From Albidovulum litorale (GTDB lineage Bacteria; Pseudomonadota; Alphaproteobacteria; Rhodobacterales; Rhodobacteraceae): DNA of 64,000 bases. Shown piece by piece: positions 7,885 to 18,441 of this stretch. The notes below the pieces were generated by a model that was not told the origin of the DNA, ran no database searches, and saw only the letters and a list, made by a program, of their open reading frames with translations. How positions within the stretch are numbered: position 1 is the stretch's first letter; each line of letters starts with the position of its first letter. The stretch spans positions 124,001 to 188,000 of the forward strand of contig NZ_JAOWKZ010000005.1 in assembly GCF_025751495.1 (NCBI RefSeq), read 5' to 3'. Made by a program: the position numbers and the translations under genes.

Positions 7885-7911
7885 CTGTCGTTCAGGGCGA
7901 AGTCCCTAGAA

Positions 7912-8997
7912 TTACTTCGGAATATCGCCGGTGATGCCCTCGACATAGAAGCCCATGCCAAGAAGATCGCCATCCGGTGCGGTCTGGCCTTCGGCCAGCC
8001 AGGCCGAGCCGTCCTGCTTGTTGATCGGGCCGGTGAACGGGTGGTAGGTGCCTGCCGCGATGGCGTCGCGCATACCTTCCGCTTCGGCTTTCACCTCGTC
8101 TGGCAGACCGGTGAATTCGCCGATTCCGACCGTGCCGTCTTTGATCCCGTCCCATGTGTCTTCGGAGACCCATGTTCCATCCATAACGGCCTGGATCTGC
8201 CTGATGTAGTAGGGCGACCAATCGTCGATAATCGACGTTACGCGCGGAGTGGGTTTGTAGTCTTCCATATCGGAAGCCTGACCGAAGCCGATCGCGTTTC
8301 CGCCCGATTTGGCGATTTCCGCCAACGGTGCAGTGGAGTCGGTATGCGCGGCAATGACATCCACACCCTGATCGAGCAGAGCCTTGGCGGCGTCGGCTTC
8401 TTTGGCCGGATCCAACCAAGTGAACGCCCAGACGACGCTCAGTTCGACGTCAGGATTTACCTTTTTGGCGTTGTGGAAGTAGGAGTTGATCCCCATGATC
8501 ACTTCAGGGATGGGGAACGAGGCGATGTAGCCGATCTTGTTCGACTTGGTCATGCGGCCGGCGATAAGACCCTCGATCGCGCGCCCCTCATAGAACCGGG
8601 CGTTGTAGATACCGACGTTGGGATGTTCGCGCTTGAAACCGGTTGCGTGTTCAAACTTTACGTTCGGGAATTTCGCGGCAACGGCGTTCGTCGGGTCCAT
8701 GTAGCCGAAAGACGTGGTGAAGATGATGTTGCAGCCGCCAAGTGCCATCTGGGTCAGCACTCGTTCGGAGTCTGCGCCTTCGGGAACCGATTCCTGCCAT
8801 TGAAACTGAACTTTGTCGCCAAAATGCTCCTGCGCCTTTGTCACGGAGGCGTGGTGCGCCTGCGTCCAGCCGCCGTCGCCAATAGTGCCGACATAGACGA
8901 AGCAGGCCTTGACGCTGTCCATCTGGGCGTTGGCCGCGCCGCCAAAGGCAAGCCCGAGGCCGAGCGCGGCAGAGGCAAGTAGATGTCTTCTTTTCAT
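7912..8997 (-). CDS. BMP family ABC transporter substrate-binding protein
   Basis: Periplasmic binding protein of the basic membrane protein (PnrA-like) family, whose known members bind nucleosides or purines. The 361-residue product begins MKRRHLLASAALGLGLAFGG and is cleaved after ANA; there is no lipobox cysteine. Family blocks are CFVYVGTIGDGGWTQAHH (about 32-49), FATTSFGYMD-like FTTSFGYMDP and NKIGYIASFPIPEVIMGINS. Start supported by GGGAG six bases upstream. It is the last gene of the operon, 43 bp after the second permease. Its company with xanthine dehydrogenase genes points to a purine ligand (inference). Confidence 0.92.
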   Translation of the reverse strand: MKRRHLLASAALGLGLAFGGAANAQMDSVKACFVYVGTIGDGGWTQAHHASVTKAQEHFGDKVQFQWQESVPEGADSERVLTQMALGGCNIIFTTSFGYMDPTNAVAAKFPNVKFEHATGFKREHPNVGIYNARFYEGRAIEGLIAGRMTKSNKIGYIASFPIPEVIMGINSYFHNAKKVNPDVELSVVWAFTWLDPAKEADAAKALLDQGVDVIAAHTDSTAPLAEIAKSGGNAIGFGQASDMEDYKPTPRVTSIIDDWSPYYIRQIQAVMDGTWVSEDTWDGIKDGTVGIGEFTGLPDEVKAEAEGMRDAIAAGTYHPFTGPINKQDGSAWLAEGQTAPDGDLLGMGFYVEGITGDIPK

Positions 8998-9040
8998 GTT
9001 ACACTCCCGGTTGGTGGGGCTTTGGCCCCGATGTTTGGCC

Positions 9041-9973
9041 TCAGTGCGAGGCGTGGAAATTCTGCCCGAGGCTTGCAGGCGCGTTCAGAGACGCCTTGCC
9101 CCGGCCAGAGGACATGATGACCAGCACAAGGATGGTTATCAGATAGGGCGCCATCGACAAGTACTCGACAGGGATGGCAGAGCCCGCGGCCTGCAGATTG
9201 AGTTGCAGAACCGTGATGCCACCGAAGAGATAGGCGCCGATCATCACGCGCCAGGGCCGCCAGCTGGCAAAGACCACGATCGCGAGCGCGATCCAGCCCG
9301 CGCCAGAGGTGATGCCGTCGATCCATTGGGGCACGCGGACGAGGCTGACATAGGCCCCGCCCATCCCGGCCATGGCGCCCCCGAACATGATGCAGCCGAT
9401 GCGGACGCGGGTGACCTTGTAGCCGAGCGAATGTGCCGCTTCGTGGTTTTCGCCGACCGCGCGGATGATCAGGCCGAGACGCGTCGATTTCAGGACCCAC
9501 CAGGTCACCGCGACCATGAGGATGGAGAAATAGACCATCCAGTCATGCCCGAAGAGGACGCGGCCGAAGAATGGGATATCGGCCAGGGGACCGAAGGGCA
9601 CCGCGCCCGTGGGTGGCGGCTTGATGCCGTTATAGCCCTGGCCTGCGAGCGAGGAGAGGCCGAGGCCGAACAAGGTCAGCGCCAGACCGGTGGCCACCTG
9701 ATTGGTGAGCAGGAACTGGGTCAGGCAGGCGAAGATCAGGCTGAGTGCCGCGCCCGCCATTGCGCCACCGATGAAGCCCACGACCGGGCTTCCGGTATTG
9801 ACCGCCACGATGAACCCGGCGATGGCGCCGATGATCATCATCCCCTCGACGCCGAGGTTCAGGACGCCCGATTTTTCCACGATAAGCTCGCCGAGCGCGG
9901 CCAGCATGATCGGAACCGCCGCCACCATGAGCGAGGCAATCAGAACGGCCGGGTTAATTGATCCGAAATCCAT
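9041..9973 (-). CDS. ABC transporter permease, BMP/nucleoside type (second permease)
   Basis: Inner-membrane permease of the branched-chain amino-acid/ribose (BPD_transp_2) superfamily. The 310-residue product is almost entirely hydrophobic with about eight to ten helices, and contains the family signature ELIVEKSGVLNLGVEGMMII (28-47) and GENHEAAHSLGYKVTRVR, the cytoplasmic loop that contacts the ATPase. The ATG shares one base with the stop of the preceding permease (TGATG), which fixes the start. It forms a heterodimeric channel with the neighbouring permease. Confidence 0.92.
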   Translation of the reverse strand: MDFGSINPAVLIASLMVAAVPIMLAALGELIVEKSGVLNLGVEGMMIIGAIAGFIVAVNTGSPVVGFIGGAMAGAALSLIFACLTQFLLTNQVATGLALTLFGLGLSSLAGQGYNGIKPPPTGAVPFGPLADIPFFGRVLFGHDWMVYFSILMVAVTWWVLKSTRLGLIIRAVGENHEAAHSLGYKVTRVRIGCIMFGGAMAGMGGAYVSLVRVPQWIDGITSGAGWIALAIVVFASWRPWRVMIGAYLFGGITVLQLNLQAAGSAIPVEYLSMAPYLITILVLVIMSSGRGKASLNAPASLGQNFHASH

Positions 9974-11052
9974 CACTTGCCTCCCGTGAACATGCGGATG
10001 CGGTAGTTGGACAGGACGTCCACGCCGAGTAGGAAGAAGAGCAACATCCCCTGGAAGACCTGGATTGCCGCCGATGGCAGGCCCATATTGGTCGCGGCCA
10101 TCTCGCCGCCGACATAGGTCAGCGCCATCAGAAGCCCGGCAAAGACGATGCCGATCGGGTTCAGACGCCCGAGGAAAGCCACGATGATCGCGGTGAAGCC
10201 GTAGCCCGAGTTGAAGTCGATTGAGATCTGGCCCGCAGGCCCCGTCACCTCGAACAGCCCCGCGAGGCCTGCAAGCGCGCCTGAGAGGCCCATGCAGAAG
10301 ACGACGAGCCGGGTCGGGTTGACGCCGTGGAACCGTGCCGCGCGCGGCGCCTGACCCGCGAGCTTGATCTGGAAGCCGAGGATGTGTCGTTGCAGGAGGA
10401 TATAGACGAGAACCGCCGTCACCAATGCCGCGACGCCGCCCCAATGCAGGCCCGATCCCGCGATCAGTTCGGGGTTCGAGGCTGCCTTGTAGGACGAGAA
10501 GTTGCGGCTGCCGGGAAAGCCCGCGCCATCGGGATTGCGCAGGAAGCCGGTCGCGGCCTTGGCGAGGATTGTCTCGGCGACATAGACCAGCATCAGGGAG
10601 ACGAGGATTTCATTGGTGTTGAACCGCGTCTTGAGGATCGCCGGGATCATCGCCCAGAGCCAGCCGCCTAGCGCGCCCGCGATCACCATGACCGGATAGA
10701 TCAGGCGGGTTTCGGTCGGATAGACGGCAAGGCCCACCGAGGCACCGATCACAGCGCCCATGATGTACTGGCCTTCCGCGCCGATATTCCAGATGCCTGC
10801 CCGGAAACCGAGCGCGAGGCCGATGGCGATCAGGATCAGCGGCCCCGCCTTCACCAGCAACTGACCGCGCAGGTAGAAGGCGAACTCGCCGAAGATCGGG
10901 TCCCAGAAGATGGTGCGGATCACCGCGAACGGGTCCTTGCCGAGCATCGCAAACAGGATGCCGCCGACGATCATCGTCAGGAGGACGGCCACCACCGGCG
11001 TGCCGTATTGCCAGAACTGCGAGGGGTTTGGACGTTTCTCAAGCCTCAGCAT
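9973..11052 (-). CDS. ABC transporter permease, BMP/nucleoside type (first permease)
   Basis: Partner permease, 359 residues, of the same superfamily. Landmarks are the N-terminal helix GTPVVAVLLTMIVGGILFAM (18-37), GFRAGIWNIGAEGQYIMGAV, QAPRAARFHGVNPTRLVV as the ATPase-coupling loop, and GYGFTAIIVAFLGRLNPIGI near the C-terminus. The start overlaps the ATPase gene by 14 bp. This order (ATPase, permease, permease, binding protein) is the standard one for BMP-type nucleoside importers. Confidence 0.92.
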   Translation of the reverse strand: MLRLEKRPNPSQFWQYGTPVVAVLLTMIVGGILFAMLGKDPFAVIRTIFWDPIFGEFAFYLRGQLLVKAGPLILIAIGLALGFRAGIWNIGAEGQYIMGAVIGASVGLAVYPTETRLIYPVMVIAGALGGWLWAMIPAILKTRFNTNEILVSLMLVYVAETILAKAATGFLRNPDGAGFPGSRNFSSYKAASNPELIAGSGLHWGGVAALVTAVLVYILLQRHILGFQIKLAGQAPRAARFHGVNPTRLVVFCMGLSGALAGLAGLFEVTGPAGQISIDFNSGYGFTAIIVAFLGRLNPIGIVFAGLLMALTYVGGEMAATNMGLPSAAIQVFQGMLLFFLLGVDVLSNYRIRMFTGGK

Positions 11053-12568
11053 GATGCGCCACCTCCATTCCGTGGGCGCCGCCCATCATCAGCCCGATCT
11101 CGTCAATGGTCAGGCCCTTCACCGGGCGCGGCTTCGAAAGCCGGCCCTCGTTCAAGACCGCGAACATGTCCGCGACCTCCAGAAGTTCATCGAGGTCCTG
11201 GCTGATCACAACGACGCCCGCACCTTCCGCCGCGCGGTTGAGGATCGCCTGCCGGATCGCCGCCGCCGCGGCGGCATCGACGCCCCAGGTGGGCTGGTTG
11301 ATGACGATGACTTCCGGCGTCTGGTCAAGTTCGCGCCCGATCAGGAATTTCTGCAGATTGCCGCCCGACAGCGCGCGGGCCGCGACATGGTTGCCGGGTG
11401 TGCGCACGTCATAGGTGGCAATGACCTCATCGGCGAAGCGCCGCGTCGCGGGCCAGTCGATGAAACCCCTGTTCGACAGCTTGCGCCGCAGGTATCCGCT
11501 AAGAAACGCGTTTTCCACGAGCGACATATCGGGGGCCGCGGCATGGCCGTAGCGGTCCTCGGGCGCGGCCACCAGCCCGGCATTGCGTCGTTCGGACGGG
11601 CCGTAGTCGCCCGCCGCATGACCGTTCAGGCGAACCTTGTCCGGCGCGGTCCTGAGTTCACCTGAAAGCGCCAGCAACAGCTCGTCCTGCCCGTTGCCTG
11701 CGACGCCCGCGATGCCCAGAACCTCACCCCGCGCGACGGTGAAACTGACCTTCTTCAGCGATGTGCCGAAGGGGATCGGCGAGTCGACCGACAGATCGGT
11801 CACGCCCAGCACCACCTCGCCCTTGTCGGCGGCCTTGCGCTCCGGCGGTGTCAGCGTTGCGCCGACCATCAGTTCGGCCAGTTCGCGCGCCGTGGACTGT
11901 TTCGGATCGGCGGTGCCGACGACCTTGCCGCGTCTGAGGATCGTGGCGGCATCGCAGAGCGTGCGGATTTCTTCCAGCTTGTGGGAGATATAGAGGATCG
12001 CCGTGCCCTCGGCCGACAATTGCCGGAGCGTCCGGAACAGGATCTCCACCTCCTGCGGCGTCAGCACGGATGTCGGCTCGTCCATGATCAGGAGCTTGGG
12101 GTCCTGAAGCAGGCAGCGGACGATCTCCACCCGCTGGCGTTCGCCCGCCGAGAGGTCGCCCACCATGCGCGACGGGTCCAAAGGCAGCCCGTATTCCTCG
12201 CTGACCGCCCGGATGCGTGCGGCAAGCTCGCGCATCGGGGGCGGGTTTTCCATGCCAAGGGCGACATTCTCGGCGACGTTCAGCGCCTCGAAAAGCGAGA
12301 AGTGCTGAAAGACCATCGCGACGCCCAGTTCGCGTGCCATGCTGGGCGCGGTCGGCGCGAAGGCTTTGCCGCGCAGCGTCATCCGTCCCTCGTCGGGCTT
12401 CACGAGGCCGTAGATCATTTTCACCAGCGTCGATTTGCCCGCGCCGTTTTCACCCAGAAGCGCGTGAACCTCGCCGACGCCGATCTTGAACGAGACATCC
12501 TCGTTCGCTTTCACCCCGGGATAAGACTTGCTTATCCCATTGATATCGAGAAGAATTTCCCCCGTCAT
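11039..12568 (-). CDS. ABC transporter ATP-binding protein with two ATPase domains
   Basis: Duplicated ATPase subunit (509 residues) of a nucleoside or purine importer. Domain 1 is intact: Walker A GENGAGKST (39-47), signature LSAGERQRVEI and Walker B LLIMDEPTSVL. Domain 2 (from about 260) is degenerate: the P-loop reads GVAGNGQDEL, and Walker B VIVINQPTWGVD has Gln in place of the catalytic Glu, while the signature LSGGNLQKF is kept. Such asymmetry is usual for this family. Start chosen at the ATG that overlaps the xdhC stop by 4 bp. Confidence 0.92.
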   Translation of the reverse strand: MTGEILLDINGISKSYPGVKANEDVSFKIGVGEVHALLGENGAGKSTLVKMIYGLVKPDEGRMTLRGKAFAPTAPSMARELGVAMVFQHFSLFEALNVAENVALGMENPPPMRELAARIRAVSEEYGLPLDPSRMVGDLSAGERQRVEIVRCLLQDPKLLIMDEPTSVLTPQEVEILFRTLRQLSAEGTAILYISHKLEEIRTLCDAATILRRGKVVGTADPKQSTARELAELMVGATLTPPERKAADKGEVVLGVTDLSVDSPIPFGTSLKKVSFTVARGEVLGIAGVAGNGQDELLLALSGELRTAPDKVRLNGHAAGDYGPSERRNAGLVAAPEDRYGHAAAPDMSLVENAFLSGYLRRKLSNRGFIDWPATRRFADEVIATYDVRTPGNHVAARALSGGNLQKFLIGRELDQTPEVIVINQPTWGVDAAAAAAIRQAILNRAAEGAGVVVISQDLDELLEVADMFAVLNEGRLSKPRPVKGLTIDEIGLMMGGAHGMEVAHHAEA

Positions 12569-13515
12569 CCCGCGCGTTCCTTTTGTGAGTTTTGTGCGGT
12601 CTTCGCTTTCAGTACTTCGGTGGCCACGCCCACGGCGATTGCCTGCGGGTGCTTGCCAAGACTTGGATCGCCGATCGGGCAGCGGATGCGGTCGATCTGA
12701 CCGTCCGCATGGCCAAGGGCCTTCAGCCGCGACCGGAACCGCGCCCATTTCGTGGCCGATCCGATCAGGCCGGCCATGCCGAAGCCGTGGCCAAGCAGCC
12801 GGTGGCAGATTTCAAGATCGAGCGCATGGCTGAAGGTCAGGACCAGATGCTCGGCATGGCCCGGAGCATCCGGCACCAGATCGGCCGGGTTGGCGGCGAT
12901 TTTCCGCACGACGCCTTCCGGCACATCCGGGAAGCGCGCGGCATCGGTGTCGATCCAGGTCAGCCTGAGGCCGGGCAGGGGGGCAAGCACCGAAACCAGC
13001 GCCCTGCCGACATGGCCTGCGCCCCAGATCCAGATGTCGCGCATGGGCGCGGTCACCGGTTCCACCATCCAGCCATGCAGGATGCGCGGGACCGGCCGGA
13101 AGCCTTCGCCCCGCGCCCGGTTGAGGATGCGGCGCACCGACAACGGCATCTCGCCGGTGGTGCCGGGCAGGGGGCGGGCGATGACGGTTCCATCCCCAAG
13201 CGTGGCCAGCCTTTCCGCGCCCCACACCTCCGACAGCAGCACGACCGCGCCGCCGCAGCACTGGTTCAGCGCCGGGCCGAGCGGCATCCGGTCGAGCCGG
13301 TCGTCCCCCCCGTCCGCCAGCATGTCCCGCGCTTTCGCCGCCGCCTCGTATTCCAGAGCGCCGCCGCCGATCGTGCCGGACTGGCCCCCGGCCCAGACCA
13401 GCATCGCCGCGCCCTCCTCGCGCGGGGCAGAGCCTTTGACCTCGGCCACGACGACCCGCGCCACGGCTCCGTGTTCGGCCACCGCGCGGGTCAGGGTTTC
13501 GCGGTCGAAACTCAT
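12565..13515 (-). CDS. xdhC: Xanthine dehydrogenase accessory protein XdhC
   Basis: Chaperone that binds molybdenum cofactor, promotes its sulfuration and inserts it into XdhB; not part of the final enzyme. The 316-residue product has the N-terminal XdhC/CoxI region (VVVAEVKGSAPREEGAAMLV, about 21-40, and QSGTIGGGALEYEA) and a C-terminal Rossmann-like domain starting IWIWGAGHVGRALVSVLAP. Both ends overlap neighbours by 4 bp, which sets the start. Coupling of xdhC directly to the transporter ATPase joins the enzyme and importer halves into one operon. Confidence 0.93.
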   Translation of the reverse strand: MSFDRETLTRAVAEHGAVARVVVAEVKGSAPREEGAAMLVWAGGQSGTIGGGALEYEAAAKARDMLADGGDDRLDRMPLGPALNQCCGGAVVLLSEVWGAERLATLGDGTVIARPLPGTTGEMPLSVRRILNRARGEGFRPVPRILHGWMVEPVTAPMRDIWIWGAGHVGRALVSVLAPLPGLRLTWIDTDAARFPDVPEGVVRKIAANPADLVPDAPGHAEHLVLTFSHALDLEICHRLLGHGFGMAGLIGSATKWARFRSRLKALGHADGQIDRIRCPIGDPSLGKHPQAIAVGVATEVLKAKTAQNSQKERAG

Positions 13516-15827
13516 TTCCCCGTCCCCCTTGCGCGCTTGACCGCCGCCAGCACAGCCTCGGAAGTCGCGGGGGCCTGAAGGTCGGGATAGTTCGGCCCGC
13601 AGGCGGCACAGGCGTCCGAGAGTGCCGAGAAGACCGAAATCCCGTGCATGAAGGGCGGTTCGCCCACGGCCTTCGACCGGTAGATCGTGTCCTCGCGGTT
13701 CGCCCCGTGCCAGAGCGCGACATTGAAGATGCGCGGCCGGTCGGAGCAGGCGGGGATCTTGTAGGTGGAGGGCGCATGGGTGCGCAGCCGCCCCTTGTCG
13801 TCCCACACGAGTTCCTCGGTCGTCAGCCAGCCCGCCCCCTGCACATAGGCCCCTTCAACCTGCCCGATATCGAGCGCTGGGTTCAGGCTTGCGCCTGCAT
13901 CATGCAGGATATCGGCGCGCAGGATGCGGTTTTCGCCGGTCAGCGTGTCGATCACCACTTCGCTTACTGCCGCGCCATAGGAGAAGTAGTAGAACGGTCG
14001 CCCGCGTCCGGCGACACGGTCCCATGTGATCTTTGGTGTCGCGTAGAAGCCGGTGGATGAAAGACTGACGCGGCCCATGTAGCAGCGCGACGCGGCTTCG
14101 GCGAATGTCATCTCGTCGCCGCCGACAAAGACCTTGCCCTCCTTGAAATGCACCTTGGCGGGCACCGTCTGATGCTCGCGCGCCAGATAGTCGGCCATCC
14201 GGTCGCGGATCGTGTCGCAGGCGGCCTTGACCGCCATGCCGTTCAGATCCGACCCGGACGAGGCCGCCGTGGCCGAGGTATTGGGCACCTTGGCGGTATC
14301 GGTCGCGGTGATGGCGATGGCCCCGACATCGACGCCGAAGGACGCGGCGGCGACCTGGCTGACCTTGCGGAAGAGGCCCTGACCCATCTCGGTCCCGCCA
14401 TGGTTCAGATGGATCGAACCATCCGAATAGACATGCACCAGCGCGCCCGCCTGATTGAGGTGGGTGAGCGTGAAGGAAATGCCGAACTTCACCGGGGTCA
14501 GCGAGATACCTTTCTTAAGGATCGCATTTTCGGCGTTCCACTTTGCAATCGCCGCCTTGCGGGTGGCGAAAGCGCTCGATGCTTCCAGTTTCGTCACCAG
14601 CCCGTTCAGGATGAAGTCCTCGACCTCCATATGATAGGGGGTCGTCTGCTTCTTCTTGGCCGAAGTACTCCCGCCGGAGGCGTCCTTCATATCGGCATAG
14701 AAATTTGCCTTGCGGACGGCGAGCGGCTCAAGCCCGAGCTGATGGGCAATGTGATCCATCGCGCGTTCGATCCCCAGCATTCCCTGCGGGCCGCCAAAGC
14801 CGCGATAGGCGGTGGCGGACTGGGTATTGGTCTTCAGTCGGTGGCTTTCGATGCGCACATGCTCAAGGTTGTAGGCATTGTCCGAATGCAGCATCGCCCG
14901 GTCGGCGACCGGCAGGGAAAGGTCCATGGCCCAGCCGCAGCGGGCGAGTTGCAGGAACTCGATCCCGAGGATGCGACCCGTGTCGTCCACGCCCGCCCGG
15001 TACTCGATGCGGAAATCGTGGCGCTTGCCGGTGATGACCATGTCGTCGTCGCGGTCATAGCGCATCTTGGCCGGGCGACCCAGTAGGCGCGCTACCAGTG
15101 CGCAGGACACGGCCAGCGCATTGCCCTGGCTTTCCTTGCCGCCAAACCCGCCGCCCATGCGGCGGATCTCGACCCGCACGGCGTTCATCGGCACGCCTAT
15201 GGCTTCGGCCACCTTGTGCTGGATCTCGGTCGGGTGCTGGGTCGAGGACTGGACGATCACGCCGCCCTCGGCGGGCAGCGCAAGGGCCGCCTGACCTTCG
15301 AGGTAGAAATGCTCCTGCCCACCCATCTCGAACCGGCCTTCGACAACGCGAGGGGCGCTTGCGATGGCCTTCGCAGCATCGCCCTTGGTCCAGATGACCG
15401 GGCCGCCCTCGAACCGGCTGCCGGCTGCCATCGCGTCATCGACGGTCAGCAGCGCGGGACGTTCCTTGTAGATGATCCTGCCCTTGCGCGCCGCCTTGCG
15501 CGCGGCAAGGTGGCTGTCGGCGATGACAAGGAAGATCGGCTGGCCGACATAGTGAACTGTGCCGGTGGCCAGCAAGGGCTCGTCATGGATCGAGGGCGAT
15601 ACATCGTTGGCGAAGGGCAGGTCGTCGGCCGTCCAGACCGCGATCACGCCCGGCGCGGCGCGCACTGCCGAGAGGTCCATCGACGTGATCTCGCCATGCG
15701 CCACGGTCGAGAGGCCGAAGGCCAGATGCGCGGTGTTCGCGGGCAGGGGCACGTCGTCGATGTAACGCGCGGTGCCGGTGACATGGAGATGGCCGGAATC
15801 GTGGGTGACGGGTTTCGCGACGCTCAT
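13512..15827 (-). CDS. xdhB: Xanthine dehydrogenase molybdopterin-binding subunit XdhB
   Basis: Large catalytic subunit: oxidises hypoxanthine and xanthine to urate at a molybdenum centre. The 771-residue product has the xanthine-dehydrogenase fold from [10 protein letters not shown] (16-25), the cofactor loops [10 protein letters not shown] and [27 protein letters not shown], and the catalytic glutamate Glu723 in [11 protein letters not shown]. The cytoplasmic, two-gene (XdhA plus XdhB) form is typical of Rhodobacter-type enzymes. The start overlaps the xdhA stop by 4 bp. Confidence 0.95.
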   Translation of the reverse strand: MSVAKPVTHDSGHLHVTGTARYIDDVPLPANTAHLAFGLSTVAHGEITSMDLSAVRAAPGVIAVWTADDLPFANDVSPSIHDEPLLATGTVHYVGQPIFLVIADSHLAARKAARKGRIIYKERPALLTVDDAMAAGSRFEGGPVIWTKGDAAKAIASAPRVVEGRFEMGGQEHFYLEGQAALALPAEGGVIVQSSTQHPTEIQHKVAEAIGVPMNAVRVEIRRMGGGFGGKESQGNALAVSCALVARLLGRPAKMRYDRDDDMVITGKRHDFRIEYRAGVDDTGRILGIEFLQLARCGWAMDLSLPVADRAMLHSDNAYNLEHVRIESHRLKTNTQSATAYRGFGGPQGMLGIERAMDHIAHQLGLEPLAVRKANFYADMKDASGGSTSAKKKQTTPYHMEVEDFILNGLVTKLEASSAFATRKAAIAKWNAENAILKKGISLTPVKFGISFTLTHLNQAGALVHVYSDGSIHLNHGGTEMGQGLFRKVSQVAAASFGVDVGAIAITATDTAKVPNTSATAASSGSDLNGMAVKAACDTIRDRMADYLAREHQTVPAKVHFKEGKVFVGGDEMTFAEAASRCYMGRVSLSSTGFYATPKITWDRVAGRGRPFYYFSYGAAVSEVVIDTLTGENRILRADILHDAGASLNPALDIGQVEGAYVQGAGWLTTEELVWDDKGRLRTHAPSTYKIPACSDRPRIFNVALWHGANREDTIYRSKAVGEPPFMHGISVFSALSDACAACGPNYPDLQAPATSEAVLAAVKRARGTGK

Positions 15828-17191
15828 GCCTCTACCTCCAGCACCGAAACGGGGTTGCCTGACCGTTCATGGAAATACCGCAGAAGCATGTTCTGCGCCG
15901 TCTCCAGCCGGTAATCAGCCGAGGCGCGCATGTCGGTCATGGGTGTGAAGTCCTTGGCAAAGGCGGGCAGGGCGGCTTCGATGGTCGCAAGCGTCCAGTC
16001 GCGACCCTGAAGCGCCGCTTCGACGGCGGAGGCTCGTTTCGGGATGCCGGCCATGCCACCGAAGGCGATCCGCGCGCTTTCAATTTTCGAACCTTTAAGG
16101 TCGATATTGAAGCATCCGCAGACCGCAGATATGTCCTGATCGAACCTTTTCGAGAGTTTGTAGCAGGCAAGGGCGGGTGCTGTGTCGGGGATCGTCACCG
16201 CCTCGACAAACTCACCTTTCGCGCGGTCCTGCTTGCCATAATCGATGAAGAAATCCTCCAGCGCGATCTCGCGCCGGGTGTCGCCCTTGCGCAGATGTAG
16301 CCGCGCGCCCATGGCAATCAGCGCCGGGGGCGCGTCGCCGATGGGCGAGCCATTGGCAATGTTGCCGCCGATGGTGGCCGCGCCCCGTACCTGTTCCGAG
16401 GCGAAGCGGCGCAGAAGTTCGGCGAAGGCCGGATGCGGGTCCTCCATCGCGCGGCGCAAGGCCGCGATGGTCACGCCCGCGCCCACACGCCAGCCACCTT
16501 CGACATTCTCGATCTCTTGCAGATCGGTGCAGGCATGCAGGAAGGCGACCTCGGGCAGGTCGCGCAATTGCTTGGTGACCCAAAGCCCGACATCGGTCGC
16601 GCCCGCGACAAGGACGGCGTCGGGATGGCTTTCATACCATTCCGCAAGCTCATCCGACGTCGCGGGCGCGAAGGGGGCGGCATCCCCGGACAAAGCCCCC
16701 AGATTCTCAGTCATCCAGTCCGGCACGGGCGCGTTCGCCACCGCCTCGGCCGCACGGATGATCGGCGCGTAGCCGGTGCAGCGACAGAGATTGCCCGCGA
16801 GGTAATCGTCGTGATCTGTCGCGCCGTTCTTCTGGGCCGCTGCCATCGACATGACGAAACCCGGCGTACAGAAACCGCACTGGCTGCCATGCTTTTCGAC
16901 CATCGCGGTCTGAACCGGATGCACCTCGCCCTTTGGGCCCGTCAGGCCCTCGACCGTGCGGACGGCTTTCCCATGCAGTTGCGGCAGAAAGAGGATGCAG
17001 GCATTCAGCGCGCGTGTGCCGCCCGTGTCGGTCACCATGACCGTACAGGCGCCGCAATCGCCTTCGTTGCAGCCTTCCTTGGTTCCCGTAAGGCCCCGTG
17101 TGTCACGCAGCCAATCCAGTAGCGTCCGCGTGGGGCTTTCGCCTGACACGGTCACGGGCGTTCCGTTCAGCAGAAACGCTATGTCGTTCAT
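15824..17191 (-). CDS. xdhA: Xanthine dehydrogenase FeS/FAD subunit XdhA
   Basis: Electron-transfer subunit carrying two [2Fe-2S] clusters and FAD. In the 455-residue product the plant-type cluster is bound by Cys41, Cys46, Cys49 (CNEGDCGAC) and Cys64; the second by Cys105, Cys108 (CGFC), Cys136 and Cys138 (CRC). The FAD domain follows ([30 protein letters not shown]). First gene of the xdhABC-transporter operon, which runs to the terminator near 7.86 kb. Electrons presumably go to NAD+. Start is the ATG giving [10 protein letters not shown]; upstream in-frame codons do not include a good start. Confidence 0.94.
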   Translation of the reverse strand: MNDIAFLLNGTPVTVSGESPTRTLLDWLRDTRGLTGTKEGCNEGDCGACTVMVTDTGGTRALNACILFLPQLHGKAVRTVEGLTGPKGEVHPVQTAMVEKHGSQCGFCTPGFVMSMAAAQKNGATDHDDYLAGNLCRCTGYAPIIRAAEAVANAPVPDWMTENLGALSGDAAPFAPATSDELAEWYESHPDAVLVAGATDVGLWVTKQLRDLPEVAFLHACTDLQEIENVEGGWRVGAGVTIAALRRAMEDPHPAFAELLRRFASEQVRGAATIGGNIANGSPIGDAPPALIAMGARLHLRKGDTRREIALEDFFIDYGKQDRAKGEFVEAVTIPDTAPALACYKLSKRFDQDISAVCGCFNIDLKGSKIESARIAFGGMAGIPKRASAVEAALQGRDWTLATIEAALPAFAKDFTPMTDMRASADYRLETAQNMLLRYFHERSGNPVSVLEVEA

Positions 17192-17295
17192 CGAATGAAC
17201 CCGCCGCCTTCTCCTCTTTCCGGCCAGTTGCGCATCCGCCCGATGCGGCGTAAAGCGGATGTCGCGCGCCTCCCTGCCTCCATGAAGCGCCGAAC

Positions 17296-17311
17296 CTTGC
17301 CACAAGGCAAG
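17296..17311. promoter_or_regulatory. Inverted repeat upstream of xdhA
   Basis: CTTGCC (17296-17301) and GGCAAG (17306-17311) flank the 4-base spacer ACAA, about 105 bp before the xdhA start and 145 bp before the divergent gene. On the plus strand it is followed by CTAAACCTTTTTC. Either an operator for the purine operon or a small hairpin; no regulator gene is adjacent. Confidence 0.3.
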
Positions 17312-17456
17312 CTAAACCTTTTTCAAAAACCGCTGAGCAGTTTCTTGGATTTCAAGATAATCGCCGGAATTTCACCGGTCGGGTAACCCTTACTGGCAAT
17401 GCGAACCGCGCCCGGTCATACTTGCCCCAAGGGTGGTTTCGAATACCGGGTAGGGC

Positions 17457-18278
17457 ATGGAAACGGCGCTTTATGTGCTTGTGCTGGTGTCTCTGGCTCT
17501 GATCGTGGCGCAGGTCACGGCGAGCCGGCGCCACCGCGCGTTTGTTCTCGATCTCGCTCGGAGGTTGCGGGACAGCGCGCCCACCCTCGATGTCGAGGCG
17601 ACATTGCCGCCGATTGTCGCGGATTTTGCCCGGCGCAACGGGGCGAATCTCGACGGGATGCCCCGGGTGGCGTCCTTCCATCAGACCGGCGAGCTTCGAA
17701 TCCGCAAGGGCGGTGCATTCCGATCGTTTCTGGCCTGGCAGGTCGTGGCGCTCGGCCGGGCCGGGTTTCTTTGGGAGGCGCGCCAGACCGGTGCGTCGCC
17801 GGTCTGGGTCAGGGTTCTTGATGCCTATATCGGCGCGGAAGGATGGCTGGAGGTCTGGCTGTTCGGGACGATCCCGCTGAAGAAGGCCGAGGGCGATGCT
17901 GTTTCGCTGGGCGAGGCCTATCGCTATCTGGCCGAGCTGCCCTGGGCGCCGGACGCGATTCTCGGCAATCCCGATCTGGCCTGGCGGGTGACCGGGCCCG
18001 ATGCAGCCGAGGTGCGGATGACCGTGCAGGAGGGCGTCGCCCGGGTGCGGTTCGGTTTCGACGCGGCGGGTGACATCGTGACCATGGAGGCAGAGGGGCG
18101 GCCGGCTTTGGATGAGGATGGCAGGACGGTCAACCGCGACTGGCGCGGCCGTTATGACGACTACGCCTGGATCGGCGGGCGGCGCGTGCCACAATCCGGC
18201 GAGGTGGGTTATGTCTACACATCGGGCTACGAGGCTTACTTTCGCGGCCGGATCAGCGATTACGAGATATCCTCGTGA
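17457..18278 (+). CDS. Membrane-anchored conserved protein, DUF6544-like
   Basis: Unknown function. The 273-residue product has one N-terminal hydrophobic segment (ALYVLVLVSLALIVAQVTAS, 4-23) followed by a soluble, mostly beta-rich domain with many Trp and Gly residues, including WQVVALGRAGFLWEAR, WLEVWLFGTIPLKKAEGDAV and a C-terminal GEVGYVYTSGYEAYFRGRI. This pattern resembles the DUF6544 family, but I cannot verify that. It is a single plus-strand gene divergent from xdhA and 163 bp before dnaE. The ribosome-binding site is weak (GGTAGGGC). Confidence 0.7.
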   Translation: METALYVLVLVSLALIVAQVTASRRHRAFVLDLARRLRDSAPTLDVEATLPPIVADFARRNGANLDGMPRVASFHQTGELRIRKGGAFRSFLAWQVVALGRAGFLWEARQTGASPVWVRVLDAYIGAEGWLEVWLFGTIPLKKAEGDAVSLGEAYRYLAELPWAPDAILGNPDLAWRVTGPDAAEVRMTVQEGVARVRFGFDAAGDIVTMEAEGRPALDEDGRTVNRDWRGRYDDYAWIGGRRVPQSGEVGYVYTSGYEAYFRGRISDYEISS

Positions 18279-18441
18279 CGGCCGTCCCCGAGCGGCGCGC
18301 AAAAATCTTTGAAGACTTTTGCCAAGAAAATTTTGATTTTCTAGAACCTTGCGGGGAATCGGGCCGGACGCAAACAGGCACGTGGCAGGACACTCGGATT
18401 GGGTCTTTTCGCGCCCGTCGCTGATAAGCTAGGGTCCGGCC

